Below are positions 1-8,842 of a stretch of 35,029 nucleotides of DNA, one piece after another (position 1 is the first letter of the stretch; each line of letters opens with the position of its first letter). The stretch covers positions 1 through 35,029 of the forward strand of contig JAHJOO010000059.1 in NCBI GenBank assembly GCA_018820275.1, in the 5' to 3' direction. Source of the DNA: Alphaproteobacteria bacterium. GTDB lineage: Bacteria > Pseudomonadota > Alphaproteobacteria > Caulobacterales > Caulobacteraceae. A program made the position numbers and the translations under genes. Below the pieces are notes generated by a model, which was given only the letters and a program-made list of their open reading frames with translations, was not told the origin of the DNA and searched no databases.

Positions 1-2
1 CG

Positions 3-1121
3 CGCGAACAGCGCCTGACGGGACTCGAACGCGCGCGCGACGGCTGGGTCGCCCGATCGCGGGACGGCGCGGCCCGCATCAAGGCGCTGGAGGCCGACGC
101 CGCCCGGGCCCTGTCGCTGCTCGAGACCGCCCGCGCCCAGCCCGAGGCCCTGGCGCAGAAGCGCGCCGGCCTGATGGACGCCCTCACCGCCGCCGAGAGC
201 CGCCGCAAGACGGCCGCCGACGCCCTGTCCGTCGCCGAGGACGCGGCCCGGGAGGCCGACCGCGCCGCCCGCGCTGCGGAGGCCGAGGCCGGCCGGGCGC
301 GCGAGGTCCGCGCCGGTCTGGCCGCCCACGCCGAGGCCGCCTCAGCGCGCCTGACCGAGGCCGACCGCAAGGTCCGCGAGACCGCGCAGATGTCGCCCGC
401 GGACCTCGGACAGAAGCTGACCGACGACGCGATCGCCCGGCCGCCGGACGCCGCCGGGGCCGAAAGCCTGCTCTACGGGCTGGAGCGCGAACGCGAGGCC
501 TTGGGGGCGGTGAACCTGCTGGCCGAGGAGGAGGCCCGCGAGAGCGAGGACCGGCTGCAGACCATGCGCGGCGAACGCGCCGACCTGACCTCGGCCATCG
601 CCACGCTTCGCGACGGCATCGACGAGCTGAACGCCGAGGGCCGCGAGCGCCTGCTCGCCGCCTTCGACATCATCAACGACAACTTCAAGGCCCTGTTCGA
701 GGCCCTGTTCGACGGCGGTCAGGCCGAGCTGAAGCTGGTCGAGAGCGACGACCCGCTGGAGGCGGGTCTCGAGATCTTCGCCTGCCCGCCCGGCAAGCGG
801 CTGGCGGTCATGAGCCTGATGTCGGGCGGCGAGCAGGCCCTGACGGCCGCGGCGCTGATCTTCGCCGTCTTCCTGGCCAATCCGGCCCCCGTCTGCGTGC
901 TGGACGAGGTCGACGCCCCGCTGGACGACGCCAACGTCGACCGCTTCTGCCGCATGCTGGACGAGATGCGGAAGCGCACCGACACCCGCTTCATCGTCAT
1001 CACCCACAATCCGGTGACCATGAGCCGGATGGACCGCCTGTACGGCGTCACCATGCCGGAGCGCGGCGTGTCCCTGCTGGTCGGCGTCGACCTGAAACAG
1101 GCCGAGACGCTGGTGGCCTAG
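3..1121 (+). CDS. smc: Chromosome segregation protein SMC, C-terminal part (5' end outside window)
   Basis: The reading frame is open from base 3, so the gene starts upstream of the window; 372 residues remain. The first two thirds are charged and Ala/Arg/Glu-rich with heptad character, as in the returning arm of the SMC coiled coil. The last third is the C-terminal ATPase half-head: the ABC-type signature [14 protein letters not shown] and the Walker B stretch [16 protein letters not shown], then a D-loop/H-switch region ending [11 protein letters not shown] dimers, with ScpA/ScpB, compact and separate chromosomes. The stop codon shares bases with that of the convergent gene downstream (the tetramer ctag at 1118-1121), so there is no room for a terminator between them. 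Confidence 0.95.
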   Translation, partial: REQRLTGLERARDGWVARSRDGAARIKALEADAARALSLLETARAQPEALAQKRAGLMDALTAAESRRKTAADALSVAEDAAREADRAARAAEAEAGRAREVRAGLAAHAEAASARLTEADRKVRETAQMSPADLGQKLTDDAIARPPDAAGAESLLYGLEREREALGAVNLLAEEEARESEDRLQTMRGERADLTSAIATLRDGIDELNAEGRERLLAAFDIINDNFKALFEALFDGGQAELKLVESDDPLEAGLEIFACPPGKRLAVMSLMSGGEQALTAAALIFAVFLANPAPVCVLDEVDAPLDDANVDRFCRMLDEMRKRTDTRFIVITHNPVTMSRMDRLYGVTMPERGVSLLVGVDLKQAETLVA

Positions 1122-1978
1122 CGCGTCAGCGCCTGCCTGACGTCCTTGAACGCCGGCCCCGCCAGCGCCCACGGCTCGACCACATAGCGGTGGAACAGCC
1201 GCTTCGGATCGGCGACCAGACGGAACAGCCACTCCACGCCCAGCCGCCCCATCCAGCGCGGCGCCGCCTTCTGCACGCCGGCCTCGTAGTCGAAGGCCGC
1301 GCCGACGTTCAGCACCACGCAGTCCGGCAGGGCGTCCAGGTGATCGGCGATCCACAGCTCCTGGCGCGGCATGCCCATGCCGACCATCAGCACATTCGGC
1401 TGAAAGTCCGCGATCTCGCGCAGGATCTCCGCATTGTCGGCCGATCCGGCCGTCGCGTCGAAATGGCCGTGCCGGGTCCCGATGCGTGCGCGGGGGCGTT
1501 GTCGGCCGATCCGCCCGGCCGCCTCTTCGGCCACGCCGGGCGCCCCGCCCAGGTAGAAGACCCGCCAGCCCTCACGGTCGGCCAGGCTCCAGAAATGCTC
1601 GCGCCAGTCCAGATAGGTGCAGCGGTGCATCGGCCGCGCCGACAGCTTCAACAGGCGCGCGAAGCCCAGCAGCGGCCGCGAGTCGACCTCGACGAGATCA
1701 GCCCGACCATAGAAGCGGCGCAGCTCGGGCGTGGATCGCAGGAGGGCCAGACTGTGCAGGTTGTGGTTGGCGATCACCGCCTTGCGCCCGTCCTGGATCC
1801 AGCGGCGCATCCACAGCATGACCTCTTCGGGCCGGACCAAATCCATGGTTTCGCCGAGGAGCGTCACGCGCTCCTCCGCCCGCCGCGCCTGCCGGTGCGG
1901 ACGTCGCGCCCGCCGGCGGCGGTCGGGAAGGGCCAGGGCGGCCGAGATGCCGAGCGTCTCTTCGAACATGGACCCCAT
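1118..1978 (-). CDS. WecG/TagA/CpsF-family glycosyltransferase
   Basis: The 286-residue product matches the family that transfers N-acetylmannosaminuronic acid or related sugars to lipid-linked intermediates in surface polysaccharide synthesis (GT26). Visible family motifs are [13 protein letters not shown], the glycine-rich [26 protein letters not shown] with the conserved Pro-Arg-Gln-Glu, and the C-terminal [18 protein letters not shown] followed by [15 protein letters not shown]. The frame is open further upstream, but that part overlaps the preceding gene and reads as arginine-rich shadow; ATG at 1978 (or 1969) is preferred. The substrate cannot be told from sequence. It may be involved in capsule, holdfast or other exopolysaccharide, but no other polysaccharide genes lie in the window. 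It is transcribed in the same direction as the MscS gene 40 bp upstream. Confidence 0.9.
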   Translation of the reverse strand: MGSMFEETLGISAALALPDRRRRARRPHRQARRAEERVTLLGETMDLVRPEEVMLWMRRWIQDGRKAVIANHNLHSLALLRSTPELRRFYGRADLVEVDSRPLLGFARLLKLSARPMHRCTYLDWREHFWSLADREGWRVFYLGGAPGVAEEAAGRIGRQRPRARIGTRHGHFDATAGSADNAEILREIADFQPNVLMVGMGMPRQELWIADHLDALPDCVVLNVGAAFDYEAGVQKAAPRWMGRLGVEWLFRLVADPKRLFHRYVVEPWALAGPAFKDVRQALTR

Positions 1979-2018
1979 TCTGGCCCCCGGCCCCTGAAGG
2001 TCCGGTTCCCGGAAGAGG

Positions 2019-3128
2019 TTAACCGGCGATATGCGGGGCCGGCCGCTCCAGCGCCAGCCGGTCGCGCGGCAGGGCGTCCGGCAGCTCGTCGCGCAGGAAG
2101 GCCAGCATCTGCTCGCGGATGTCGCAGCGCAGGTCGAACGCCGCGCCGGCATTGCGCGCCGAGGCCAGGCACCGGACCTGCGCCACCCGCTCGGTGATGT
2201 CGGTGATCTGCAGACTGATCACGTCTCCATCCCACAGCGGGCTGGCGCGACAGATCTCCTCCAGTTTCGTCCGCAACCGGTCGATCGGCGCCTCGTAGTC
2301 GACGTAGAGGAAGGCCGAGCCGATCAGCCGCGCGCTCTCGCGCGTCCAGTTCTGGAAGGGCGTGGTGATGAAATAGCTCAGAGGCAGGATCATCCGGCGC
2401 CAGTCCCACAGCCGCACCACGACATAGGTCGAGGTGATCTCCTCCACATTGCCCCACTCGCCCTCGACGATGACGGCGTCGTCCAGCCGGATCGGCTGGG
2501 ACGTGGCGATCTGAACGCCGGCGATCATGTTCATCAGGAAGGGCTGCAGCGCCAGACCGGCGACGATGCCGACCACCCCGGCCGACGCCAGCAGCGACAG
2601 CCCCCACTGGCGCACCTCCGCGATCGTCAGCAGCGCCAGCCCCAGGGTGACGACGCCGATCAGCAGGCCGGCGACCCGCTGCAGGATGCGCGCCTGCGTG
2701 ACGTGTTTGCGGGCGATCAGATTGTCCTCGGCCCCCACGTTGAAGCGGCGCAGATAGACCAGGGTGGCCATGTCCATGGCCCCGGACGCGATCCAGCCCG
2801 TCACGAGGATCAGCGCGAACAGCAGCCCCTGCCGGATCGCCGCCGAAGGCGCCGGATCCAGCGTCGACACGGTCACGCCGATCCCCACGGCGAGGATCAG
2901 CACGACCAGGCGGACCTTGGTCCGCGCGCGGCCCACCAGCCCTCGCCAGAACACGTCGCGCTTGCGCACCGTCCATTTCAGCAGGCTGAAGATGGTCTGG
3001 TTGGCCAGCCAGCCGGCGGCGGCGAAGGCGAGGATCACCAGGGTGATCGCGGCCCATTCCGGCAGCCATTCGAACCGGCCCTGGAGGGTGACCAGCTCCC
3101 GGTGGAGGTTCAGCAGTTCGGGCGGCAT
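2019..3128 (-). CDS. Mechanosensitive ion channel, MscS family (first of two)
   Basis: The 369-residue inner-membrane protein has hydrophobic segments near residues 26-46, 75-95, 101-120 and 150-170, followed by a pore-lining Ala/Gly-rich helix (LLASAGVVGIVAGLALQPF) and the MscS beta domain (ATSQPIRLDDAVIVEGEWGNVEEI). The C-terminal part reads as the mixed alpha/beta cytoplasmic cage. Such channels open on membrane tension and release solutes after hypo-osmotic shock. Its layout is nearer the YnaI/MscS-like paralogues with extra helices than to minimal MscS. ATG 3128 is chosen over an in-frame ATG at 3179 because AAGGA stands about 6 nt upstream of 3128 and nothing similar stands before 3179. 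Confidence 0.9.
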   Translation of the reverse strand: MPPELLNLHRELVTLQGRFEWLPEWAAITLVILAFAAAGWLANQTIFSLLKWTVRKRDVFWRGLVGRARTKVRLVVLILAVGIGVTVSTLDPAPSAAIRQGLLFALILVTGWIASGAMDMATLVYLRRFNVGAEDNLIARKHVTQARILQRVAGLLIGVVTLGLALLTIAEVRQWGLSLLASAGVVGIVAGLALQPFLMNMIAGVQIATSQPIRLDDAVIVEGEWGNVEEITSTYVVVRLWDWRRMILPLSYFITTPFQNWTRESARLIGSAFLYVDYEAPIDRLRTKLEEICRASPLWDGDVISLQITDITERVAQVRCLASARNAGAAFDLRCDIREQMLAFLRDELPDALPRDRLALERPAPHIAG

Positions 3129-3379
3129 GACGATCCTTTGAAGCTTGGCCGAAGGAGCGATAACGGCCGCGGGCCGCATCGGATGCGCCCGGGCGCGATG
3201 CGCCGTCAGTTGCGGTCAGTGGTCGCCGCCGGGCGTCGCGCCTATCCCTTGATCCCGACCGCGCGGCTCTGCAGCAACAGGTCGCGTCCCATTCCAGCCC
3301 CGCTGCTGGGCAGGTCGGCATTTGGGCGCCATTGTGGCGGCAAGGACCGATCCGTCCGCATCAACGAGAGACCCGACCC

Positions 3380-3748
3380 ATGATCCGCCTCGCCGCCCTC
3401 GCCGCCGCCGCCGCCCTTTCGGCCGCCGCCGCCCAGCCCGCCGCCGCCCAGGACCCGATGTCGTTCGACAACACCGTCACCTGCGCCGCCCTCTTCTTCG
3501 CCCAGTCCAAGCAGCCGGCCGAGCAGGACGAGGTCGAGGCCTTCCAGATGGGCATGGTCGAGATGATCACCCGCGCCGAGGGCATGAACTCGGGCCTGAA
3601 CCAGGACCAGATCATCGAGCGCGCCGCCATCCAGGCCGACCAGATCCTGGCCCAGGTCGACGCCGCCTCGGGTCAGGACGCCAAGAACCGGGTCATCTGG
3701 AACTGGGGTCCGGGCATGAACGCCTGCATCGACGCCGTTCTGAACTGA
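3380..3748 (+). CDS. Small secreted protein of unknown function
   Basis: The product has 122 residues. Residues 1-24 form a typical Sec signal peptide (Met-Ile-Arg, a long Ala/Leu core, then an AAAQ-type cleavage site), so the mature protein of about 98 residues is periplasmic or exported. It has two cysteines (in TVTCAALFF and MNACIDAVL) at opposite ends that could form a disulfide, and a helical middle. No family is recognised with certainty; similar small proteins are scattered among Caulobacterales. An in-frame ATG at 3332 would place extra residues before the signal peptide and is rejected; GAGAG lies before the ATG at 3380. It converges on murG with only three bases between the stops. 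Confidence 0.8.
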   Translation: MIRLAALAAAAALSAAAAQPAAAQDPMSFDNTVTCAALFFAQSKQPAEQDEVEAFQMGMVEMITRAEGMNSGLNQDQIIERAAIQADQILAQVDAASGQDAKNRVIWNWGPGMNACIDAVLN

Positions 3749-3751
3749 CCC

Positions 3752-4822
3752 TCAGCTCGCGGCGGTCGCCTCGACCAGATCGGCGAGGCGGCCGGCCGCG
3801 TCCGGTATGGCCGTCGACCGCGCCGCCGCCGACATGGCAGTCAGGCGCGCCGGATCGGCCAGGATTTCCGTCAGGATCGAGGTCAGCCGCTGCGGCGTGG
3901 CCTCGGCTTCCGGCACGCTGACCGCGGCGCCCGCTTCCACCAGGGAGCGGGCGTTCTGCGTCTGGTGGTCGTCGGTGGCGATGGCCAGCGGGATCAGCAC
4001 CGACGGCATGGCCGCCACGGCCAGCTCGGCGCAGGTCGAGGCGCCCGCCCGTCCCACCAGCAGGTGCGTCGTCGCCAGCATTCCCGCCATGTCGCGGAAA
4101 AAGGGCGCGACCTCGGCCTTGATGCCCGCCTCCAGATAGACCTGCCGCGCCGCCTCCAGGCTCTCGGCCCGCGACTGCTGGAACACCTCCAGCCGCGCCC
4201 GCAGGTCGGCCGGCAGCGCGACCAGCGCCTGCGGCACGGCCTCGGACAGCAGGCGCGCGCCCTGGCTGCCGCCGGTCACCAGCACCCGGATCGGGCCGCC
4301 TTCGGTCGGGGCGGCATAGGCGCGGTCGAACAGGGGCCGGATCTCCGGCCGCACCGGGCTGCCGACCACATGCACGCCATCTCGCCCGGCGATGGGGAAG
4401 GTCGAGGCGACCGCATCCACCCGGCCCGCCAGCATGCGGTTGGTGCGCCCCAGCACCGCATTCTGCTCATGGATCAGGGTCGGCCGCCGGTCGATCAGGG
4501 CGGCGATCAGCGCGGGCGCCGACGGATAGCCGCCGAAGCCGACCACCACCCCTACGCCCGCCTTGCGGAAGGCCGCGCGCGCCTGTCCCGCGCCCTTCAG
4601 GATCGCCAGCCCGGCCTTGATCAGCCCCACCGGCCCCCGGCCCGTGGCGGCGTCGAGGAACAGCCGGTCGTCGGCCGGAAAGCCGTGGGCGAACCTCTCC
4701 CCGCGGTGATCGGTGGCCAGGATCACCCGCCAGCCGCGCGCCGACATCTCCCGCGCCAGCGCCTCGGCGGGGAACATGTGGCCGCCGGTCCCGCCCGCGG
4801 CGACGACGCAGGTCCGGCTCAT
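3752..4822 (-). CDS. murG: UDP-N-acetylglucosamine--undecaprenyl-pyrophosphoryl-MurNAc-pentapeptide GlcNAc transferase
   Basis: MurG adds GlcNAc to lipid I to make lipid II on the cytoplasmic face of the membrane. The 356-residue sequence opens with the family glycine loop AAGGTGGHMFPAEALA (residues 9-24) and carries VGFGGYPSAPAL, HEQNAVLGRTNRML, VTGGSQGARLLSEAVP and the UDP-GlcNAc site VGRAGASTCAELAVAAMPSVLIP. The start at 4822 gives an ATGA overlap with the ftsW stop, as elsewhere in this cluster; an upstream in-frame ATG at 4861 would lie inside ftsW. It is the last gene of the cluster here: the murC expected next in Caulobacter-type order is absent and a convergent unrelated gene follows. 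Confidence 0.97.
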   Translation of the reverse strand: MSRTCVVAAGGTGGHMFPAEALAREMSARGWRVILATDHRGERFAHGFPADDRLFLDAATGRGPVGLIKAGLAILKGAGQARAAFRKAGVGVVVGFGGYPSAPALIAALIDRRPTLIHEQNAVLGRTNRMLAGRVDAVASTFPIAGRDGVHVVGSPVRPEIRPLFDRAYAAPTEGGPIRVLVTGGSQGARLLSEAVPQALVALPADLRARLEVFQQSRAESLEAARQVYLEAGIKAEVAPFFRDMAGMLATTHLLVGRAGASTCAELAVAAMPSVLIPLAIATDDHQTQNARSLVEAGAAVSVPEAEATPQRLTSILTEILADPARLTAMSAAARSTAIPDAAGRLADLVEATAAS

Positions 4823-6015
4823 GCCCGGCGGATCCGCTTGGTCATTTCGTCCCACGGCCATTGCATCGGTCCCGGTTCATAGGCCCCCGGCCGCTTGCGG
4901 GTCAGCGCAAGCGCCAGCCCCATCGTCAGCCCCATCGCCAGCATGGACGATCCGCCGTAGCTGATGAAGGGCAGGGTCATCCCCTTGGTGGGGATCAGGT
5001 TCAGGTTCACCGCCACGTTGATACAGGCCTGCAGCCCGATCAGCATGAACAACCCCGCCGCCGCCGTCTGCTCGTAGGGATCGCGCAGACGCAGCGCCCG
5101 GCTCAGGCCCCGCACCACGATGAAGGCGTACAGGCCGATGATCACCAGCGACAGCATCAGGCCGAATTCCTCGGCCCCGACGGAATAGATGAAGTCGGTG
5201 TGCAGGTCCGGCACGTGGCGCTTCATCACCCCCTCGCCGACCCCCCGGCCGACCAGGCCGCCGGCGCGGATCGCTTCCGAGGCGCGGTCGATCTGGTGGG
5301 TGTCCTCCACCCCCGGGGCCACGAACTTGGCCACGCGCGACCGCACGTGGTCGAAGGCGAAATACAGGCTGACCACCCCCGCCATCACCGCCCCGCCGAG
5401 GGCCAGCATCCATTTGAACGGCACCCCCGCCATGAAGAAGACGGCCATGAAGGTGGTCGTGATCAGCAGCGTCTGGCCGATGTCCGGCTGCAGCAGCAGC
5501 AGGCCGACGGTCAGGCCATAGGCGACGAAGGCGATGGTCACGCCCGGCACGCCCTGCCCCTTCTGCGCCTCGGCGAACATCCAGGCGGAGAAGACGATGA
5601 TGGCCGGCTTGGCGAACTCCGAGGGCTGCAGGCCGAACGGCCCGATGTTGATCCACCGCGCCGCGCCCTTGGCCTCGTGCCCGATGAAGGGCAGCAGGAT
5701 CATCACGCCGATCGCGCCCAGCAGCGCCAGCACGGCGATGCGCCGCACCCCGCGCGGGCTCAGCAGCGACGTCGTCAGCATGGCCCCCAGGCCCAACGCC
5801 ACGAACACGATCATGCGGATCGAATAGTGGAAAGGGTCGGTGATCCCGTCCTCGGCCAGGATCGCCGCCGGGCTGGAGGCGAACGACAGCGACACGCCGA
5901 TGGCCATCAGCGCCAGCGCCGCGCCCAGCAGGCCGCGGTCCACCGTCCAGAACCACTTGGCCAGCGCGCTCTGGTCGGATCGGGAAAAGGCGGGCGTGTA
6001 GGCCTGGCTGGTCAT
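4819..6015 (-). CDS. ftsW: Septal peptidoglycan glycosyltransferase FtsW (SEDS family)
   Basis: The 398-residue polytopic membrane protein has about ten hydrophobic segments. It carries SEDS family marks: GAARWINIGPFGLQPSEFAK, LLQPDIGQTLLI, the large extracytoplasmic loop between them and the C-terminal segments, and NLIPTKGMTLPFISYGGSS. FtsW polymerises lipid II at the septum and works as a complex with FtsI, encoded in the same cluster. The first 20 residues form a short cytoplasmic tail. The gene follows murD after six bases and overlaps murG by ATGA, so it is translated as part of the cluster mRNA. Confidence 0.96.
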   Translation of the reverse strand: MTSQAYTPAFSRSDQSALAKWFWTVDRGLLGAALALMAIGVSLSFASSPAAILAEDGITDPFHYSIRMIVFVALGLGAMLTTSLLSPRGVRRIAVLALLGAIGVMILLPFIGHEAKGAARWINIGPFGLQPSEFAKPAIIVFSAWMFAEAQKGQGVPGVTIAFVAYGLTVGLLLLQPDIGQTLLITTTFMAVFFMAGVPFKWMLALGGAVMAGVVSLYFAFDHVRSRVAKFVAPGVEDTHQIDRASEAIRAGGLVGRGVGEGVMKRHVPDLHTDFIYSVGAEEFGLMLSLVIIGLYAFIVVRGLSRALRLRDPYEQTAAAGLFMLIGLQACINVAVNLNLIPTKGMTLPFISYGGSSMLAMGLTMGLALALTRKRPGAYEPGPMQWPWDEMTKRIRRA

Positions 6016-6021
6016 CTTCCG

Positions 6022-7527
6022 TCAACCATGCCCCGAAGGTGTGGCCCCGAGGTTAAGCACCGCCGCGCGGAACGCCTCTCCGCGGGCCTCGAAGTCCGGA
6101 AACTGGTCGAAGCTGGCGGCCGCGGGGCTCAGCAGCACCACCTCCTCGCGCCCGGTCGCGGCCGCGGCGTGATAGGCGTGGCCCACCGCCGTCGCCATGT
6201 CCCCGCTGATCCGGTGCGGCGTCTCGCCCAGCCGCGCGGCGAAGGGACCCGCGGCCTCGCCGATCAGAAAGGCCTCCTGCACGCGCGGGAACAGGTCCTC
6301 CAGATCGTCGATCCCGCCCGCCTTGGCCCGCCCTCCGGCGATCCAGAACGACCGCTCATAGGACGACAGCGCCTGCCGCGCCGCGTCGGCGTTGGTCGCC
6401 TTGGAGTCGTTGACGAAGCGGACCTTGCCGAGGCGGCCGACCGGTTCCATCCGGTGGGCGAGGCCGGGGAAGGAGAGCAGGCCCTCCACCGCCGCCTCAT
6501 GCGACACGCCGAGAGCCCTCGCCGCCGCATAGGCAAACGCCGCGTTCTGGGCATTGTGCCGACCGGCGAGGGAACGGGCGGGGGCCAGGTCGATGGTTCT
6601 GCCATCTGCCTCCAGACCGCTCGGCCAAGCCACGATCCCTTCCCCGCTCGCCGGGGAAGGTGGGCACCGGAGGCGCTCGGATGGGGTGGCTGCGTCATCA
6701 AACCCGGTGGGCGACGCGCGGCCGGCGACAGCCCCCCCATCCGTCTCGCTCCGCGAGCCACCTTCCTCCGCGAGGGAGGAAGGGAAGGATCGCACCGGCA
6801 CCGCGCCGGGCAGCCGCTTCATCACCCCCTGCCCCCAGCGCTCGTCCACACCGACCAGCGCCGTCTGCCCGTCCCGCAGGTTGGCGAAGATCCGCGCCTT
6901 CGCCGCGACATACCCCTCCATACCCCCATGCCGGTCCATATGGTCCGGCGTGACGTTGGTCAGGATCGCCACGTCCGGCGCGAAGCTGGATGTCAGGTCC
7001 AGCTGATAGCTCGACACCTCGACCACATAGACGGCGGCGGACGTCGGCGCCGGCAGGGCCAGCACGCCGATGCCGATGTTGCCGCCCATGTGCACCGTCA
7101 GCCCGGCCTGCTTCAGCACCCAGGCCGTCAGCGCCGTGGTCGTCGACTTGCCGTTGGTGCCGGTGATCGCCACCACCTTGGGCCGCGCCCCCTCCGGCAG
7201 CGCCGCCAACGCCCGCGCGAACAGCTCGACGTCGCCGACGATCTCCCCCCCCGCGGCCTTCGCCTTGTCCACCGTCCAGTGCGGCTTGGGGTGCGTCAGC
7301 GGCACGCCCGGCGACAGCACCAGCGCCGCGAATCCCGACCAGTCGGCGGCCGTCAGGTCCTCGACCGCGAAGCCCTCGGCTTCCGCCTGCATCCGGCTGG
7401 AGATGCCGTCGTCCCACAGCACCGGCTCGGCCCCGCCGGCCTTCAGCGCGCGCGCCGCCGTCAGCCCCGACCGCCCCAGGCCGAAGACCGCGACGCGTTT
7501 CCCTGAGAAGCCGGGGACGGGGATCAT
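6022..7527 (-). CDS. murD: UDP-N-acetylmuramoylalanine--D-glutamate ligase with an in-frame repeat insertion
   Basis: MurD adds D-glutamate to UDP-MurNAc-L-Ala in the cytoplasm. The N-terminal domain shows VAVFGLGRSGLTAARAL and LSPGVPLTHP; the ATP loop is TGTNGKSTTTAL (residues 122-133); NVTPDHMDRHG follows near residue 191; and HNAQNAAFAYAAA begins at residue 324. The protein has 501 residues, about 50 more than usual. The excess is one block at residues 248-297, rich in Ser, Gly, Pro and Glu, which is the translation of a palindromic repeat element (6637-6786). It sits in the central domain just before the conserved HN..N motif. The frame is kept, so the enzyme is probably functional with a surface loop enlarged. 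Confidence 0.95.
   Translation of the reverse strand: MIPVPGFSGKRVAVFGLGRSGLTAARALKAGGAEPVLWDDGISSRMQAEAEGFAVEDLTAADWSGFAALVLSPGVPLTHPKPHWTVDKAKAAGGEIVGDVELFARALAALPEGARPKVVAITGTNGKSTTTALTAWVLKQAGLTVHMGGNIGIGVLALPAPTSAAVYVVEVSSYQLDLTSSFAPDVAILTNVTPDHMDRHGGMEGYVAAKARIFANLRDGQTALVGVDERWGQGVMKRLPGAVPVRSFPSSLAEEGGSRSETDGGAVAGRASPTGFDDAATPSERLRCPPSPASGEGIVAWPSGLEADGRTIDLAPARSLAGRHNAQNAAFAYAAARALGVSHEAAVEGLLSFPGLAHRMEPVGRLGKVRFVNDSKATNADAARQALSSYERSFWIAGGRAKAGGIDDLEDLFPRVQEAFLIGEAAGPFAARLGETPHRISGDMATAVGHAYHAAAATGREEVVLLSPAAASFDQFPDFEARGEAFRAAVLNLGATPSGHG
6637..6786. repeat. Palindromic repeat element translated within murD
   Basis: About 150 bp form a composite inverted repeat. The left end is a hairpin (CTTCCCC, 7-nt loop, GGGGAAG at about 6640-6661) followed by GGTGGGCACCGG and GGATGGGGTGGCTG. 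The right half is the approximate reverse complement: CCCCCCATCCG, GAGCCACCTTCC and a second hairpin CTTCCTC/GAGGGAGGAAG near 6765-6785. The same design, with different central sequence, recurs at 7560-7712. This looks like a REP/BIME-type mobile palindrome that happens to lack stop codons in the murD frame. Confidence 0.8.
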
Positions 7528-7559
7528 GACCCCATCTCCGCCCGGTCCCGTTCATCGAC

Positions 7560-7712
7560 TCCCTTCCCCTCGAGGGGGAAGGGTTGGGGATGGGGTGGAG
7601 CCGCAGGTCGCTGAAAATCGAACGCGAAGGGCTCCGTCGATGTCTCCGAGGGGCACATATCGACAGCCTGCCTCCACCCCCACCCAACCCTCCCCCCTCG
7701 AGGGGGAGGGCT
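7560..7712. repeat. Intergenic palindromic repeat element between murD and mraY
   Basis: The 205-bp gap between mraY and murD is filled mainly by this element. The left end reads CTTCCCCTCGAGGGGGAAG and continues GGGTTGGGGATGGGGTGGAG. The right end reads CCTCCACCCCCACCCAACCC followed by TCCCCCCTCGAGGGGGAGGG. The two ends are close reverse complements around a 75-bp unrelated centre that includes an AT-richer stretch (ctgaaaatcg). It is the only sizeable gap inside the cluster, so the transcript must carry two strong hairpins there, which could lower readthrough or stabilise upstream mRNA. Confidence 0.8.
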
Positions 7713-7732
7713 TTGAAAGGCCGACACCTGCA

Positions 7733-8842
7733 TCAGCGCAGCTTCAGCGTCGCCAGGCCCGCCAGCGCCAGCATGGCCGACACGATCCAGAACCGGATCA
7801 CCACGGTCGACTCCGGCCAGCCCATCTTCTCGAAATGGTGGTGGATCGGCGCCATCAGGAAGACCCGCTTCTTGGTCGCCTTGTAGTAGCCGACCTGGAT
7901 CATCACCGAGGCCGCCTCCAGCACGAACAGGCCGCCGACGATGCCCAGCACCAGCTCGTGCTTGGTCATCACCGCCACCGCGCCCAGCGCCCCGCCCAGC
8001 GCCAGCGAGCCGGTGTCGCCCATGAAGATCTTGGCCGGCGGCGCGTTGTACCAGAGGAAGCCCGTGCCGCCGCCGATGATGGCCGCCAGGAACACCGCCA
8101 GCTCGCCCGCGCCCGGCACGTGGTGGACGCCCAGATAGTTCGAGAAGACGAAATTGCCGGTCAGATAGGCGATCACGCCGAACGCCGCCGACGCCATCAT
8201 CACCGGCACGATGGCCAGGCCGTCCAGCCCGTCGGTCAGGTTCACGGCGTTGGAAAAGCCGACGATCGTGAACGCCGCGAAGGCCACGTAGAACCAGCCG
8301 ATGTTCAGCAGCACGTCCTTGAAGAAGGGGAAGGCGATCGACGTCTCAAGACCCGGCGACGTCGGCGACGCCGTCATCCACAGCACCGTCAGCACGCCGG
8401 CCACGACGGCCACGATCACCTGCCAGAACAGCTTCTGTTTCGACGTCAGCCCGGCCGAGGTCTGTTTGGTGACCTTGGCGTAGTCGTCGATGAAGCCCAG
8501 CACGGCGAAGGCCGCGGTCACCAGCGAGACGATCCAGATGTACGGATTGGTCAGGTCGCCCCACAGCAGCACGGCCATGGCGATGCCCGCCAGGATCATC
8601 AACCCGCCCATGGTCGGGGTGCCGACCTTGGACAGGTGGCTGACCGGGCCGTCGTCGCGGATCGGCTGGCCCTTGCCCTGCTTCTTGCGCATCCAGCTGA
8701 TGAAGCGGCTGCCCATGGCCACCGCCACGATCATGGCCGTCGCCATGGCCAGGGCCACGCGCACCGTCTGGTACTGGACCAGGTTCAGCAGGGGATAGTC
8801 CTGCGCCACGTCCGCGTAATAGAGATACAGCAGGTAGAACAT
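7733..8842 (-). CDS. mraY: Phospho-N-acetylmuramoyl-pentapeptide transferase
   Basis: MraY transfers phospho-MurNAc-pentapeptide to undecaprenyl phosphate, giving lipid I at the inner membrane. The 369-residue polytopic protein shows the family motifs [20 protein letters not shown] (near residues 61-80), the acidic pair in [11 protein letters not shown], the catalytic [13 protein letters not shown], and the C-terminal loop [15 protein letters not shown]. Start and murF stop share one base (TGATG arrangement), supporting the ATG at 8842 and coupled translation. Confidence 0.97.
   Translation of the reverse strand: MFYLLYLYYADVAQDYPLLNLVQYQTVRVALAMATAMIVAVAMGSRFISWMRKKQGKGQPIRDDGPVSHLSKVGTPTMGGLMILAGIAMAVLLWGDLTNPYIWIVSLVTAAFAVLGFIDDYAKVTKQTSAGLTSKQKLFWQVIVAVVAGVLTVLWMTASPTSPGLETSIAFPFFKDVLLNIGWFYVAFAAFTIVGFSNAVNLTDGLDGLAIVPVMMASAAFGVIAYLTGNFVFSNYLGVHHVPGAGELAVFLAAIIGGGTGFLWYNAPPAKIFMGDTGSLALGGALGAVAVMTKHELVLGIVGGLFVLEAASVMIQVGYYKATKKRVFLMAPIHHHFEKMGWPESTVVIRFWIVSAMLALAGLATLKLR

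Noticed and set aside
4861..7506. A very long open frame on the plus strand across ftsW and murD
   Set aside because: It is antisense to two certain genes, is His/Gln/Arg-rich low-complexity sequence and has no family motif; such frames are expected at this GC content.
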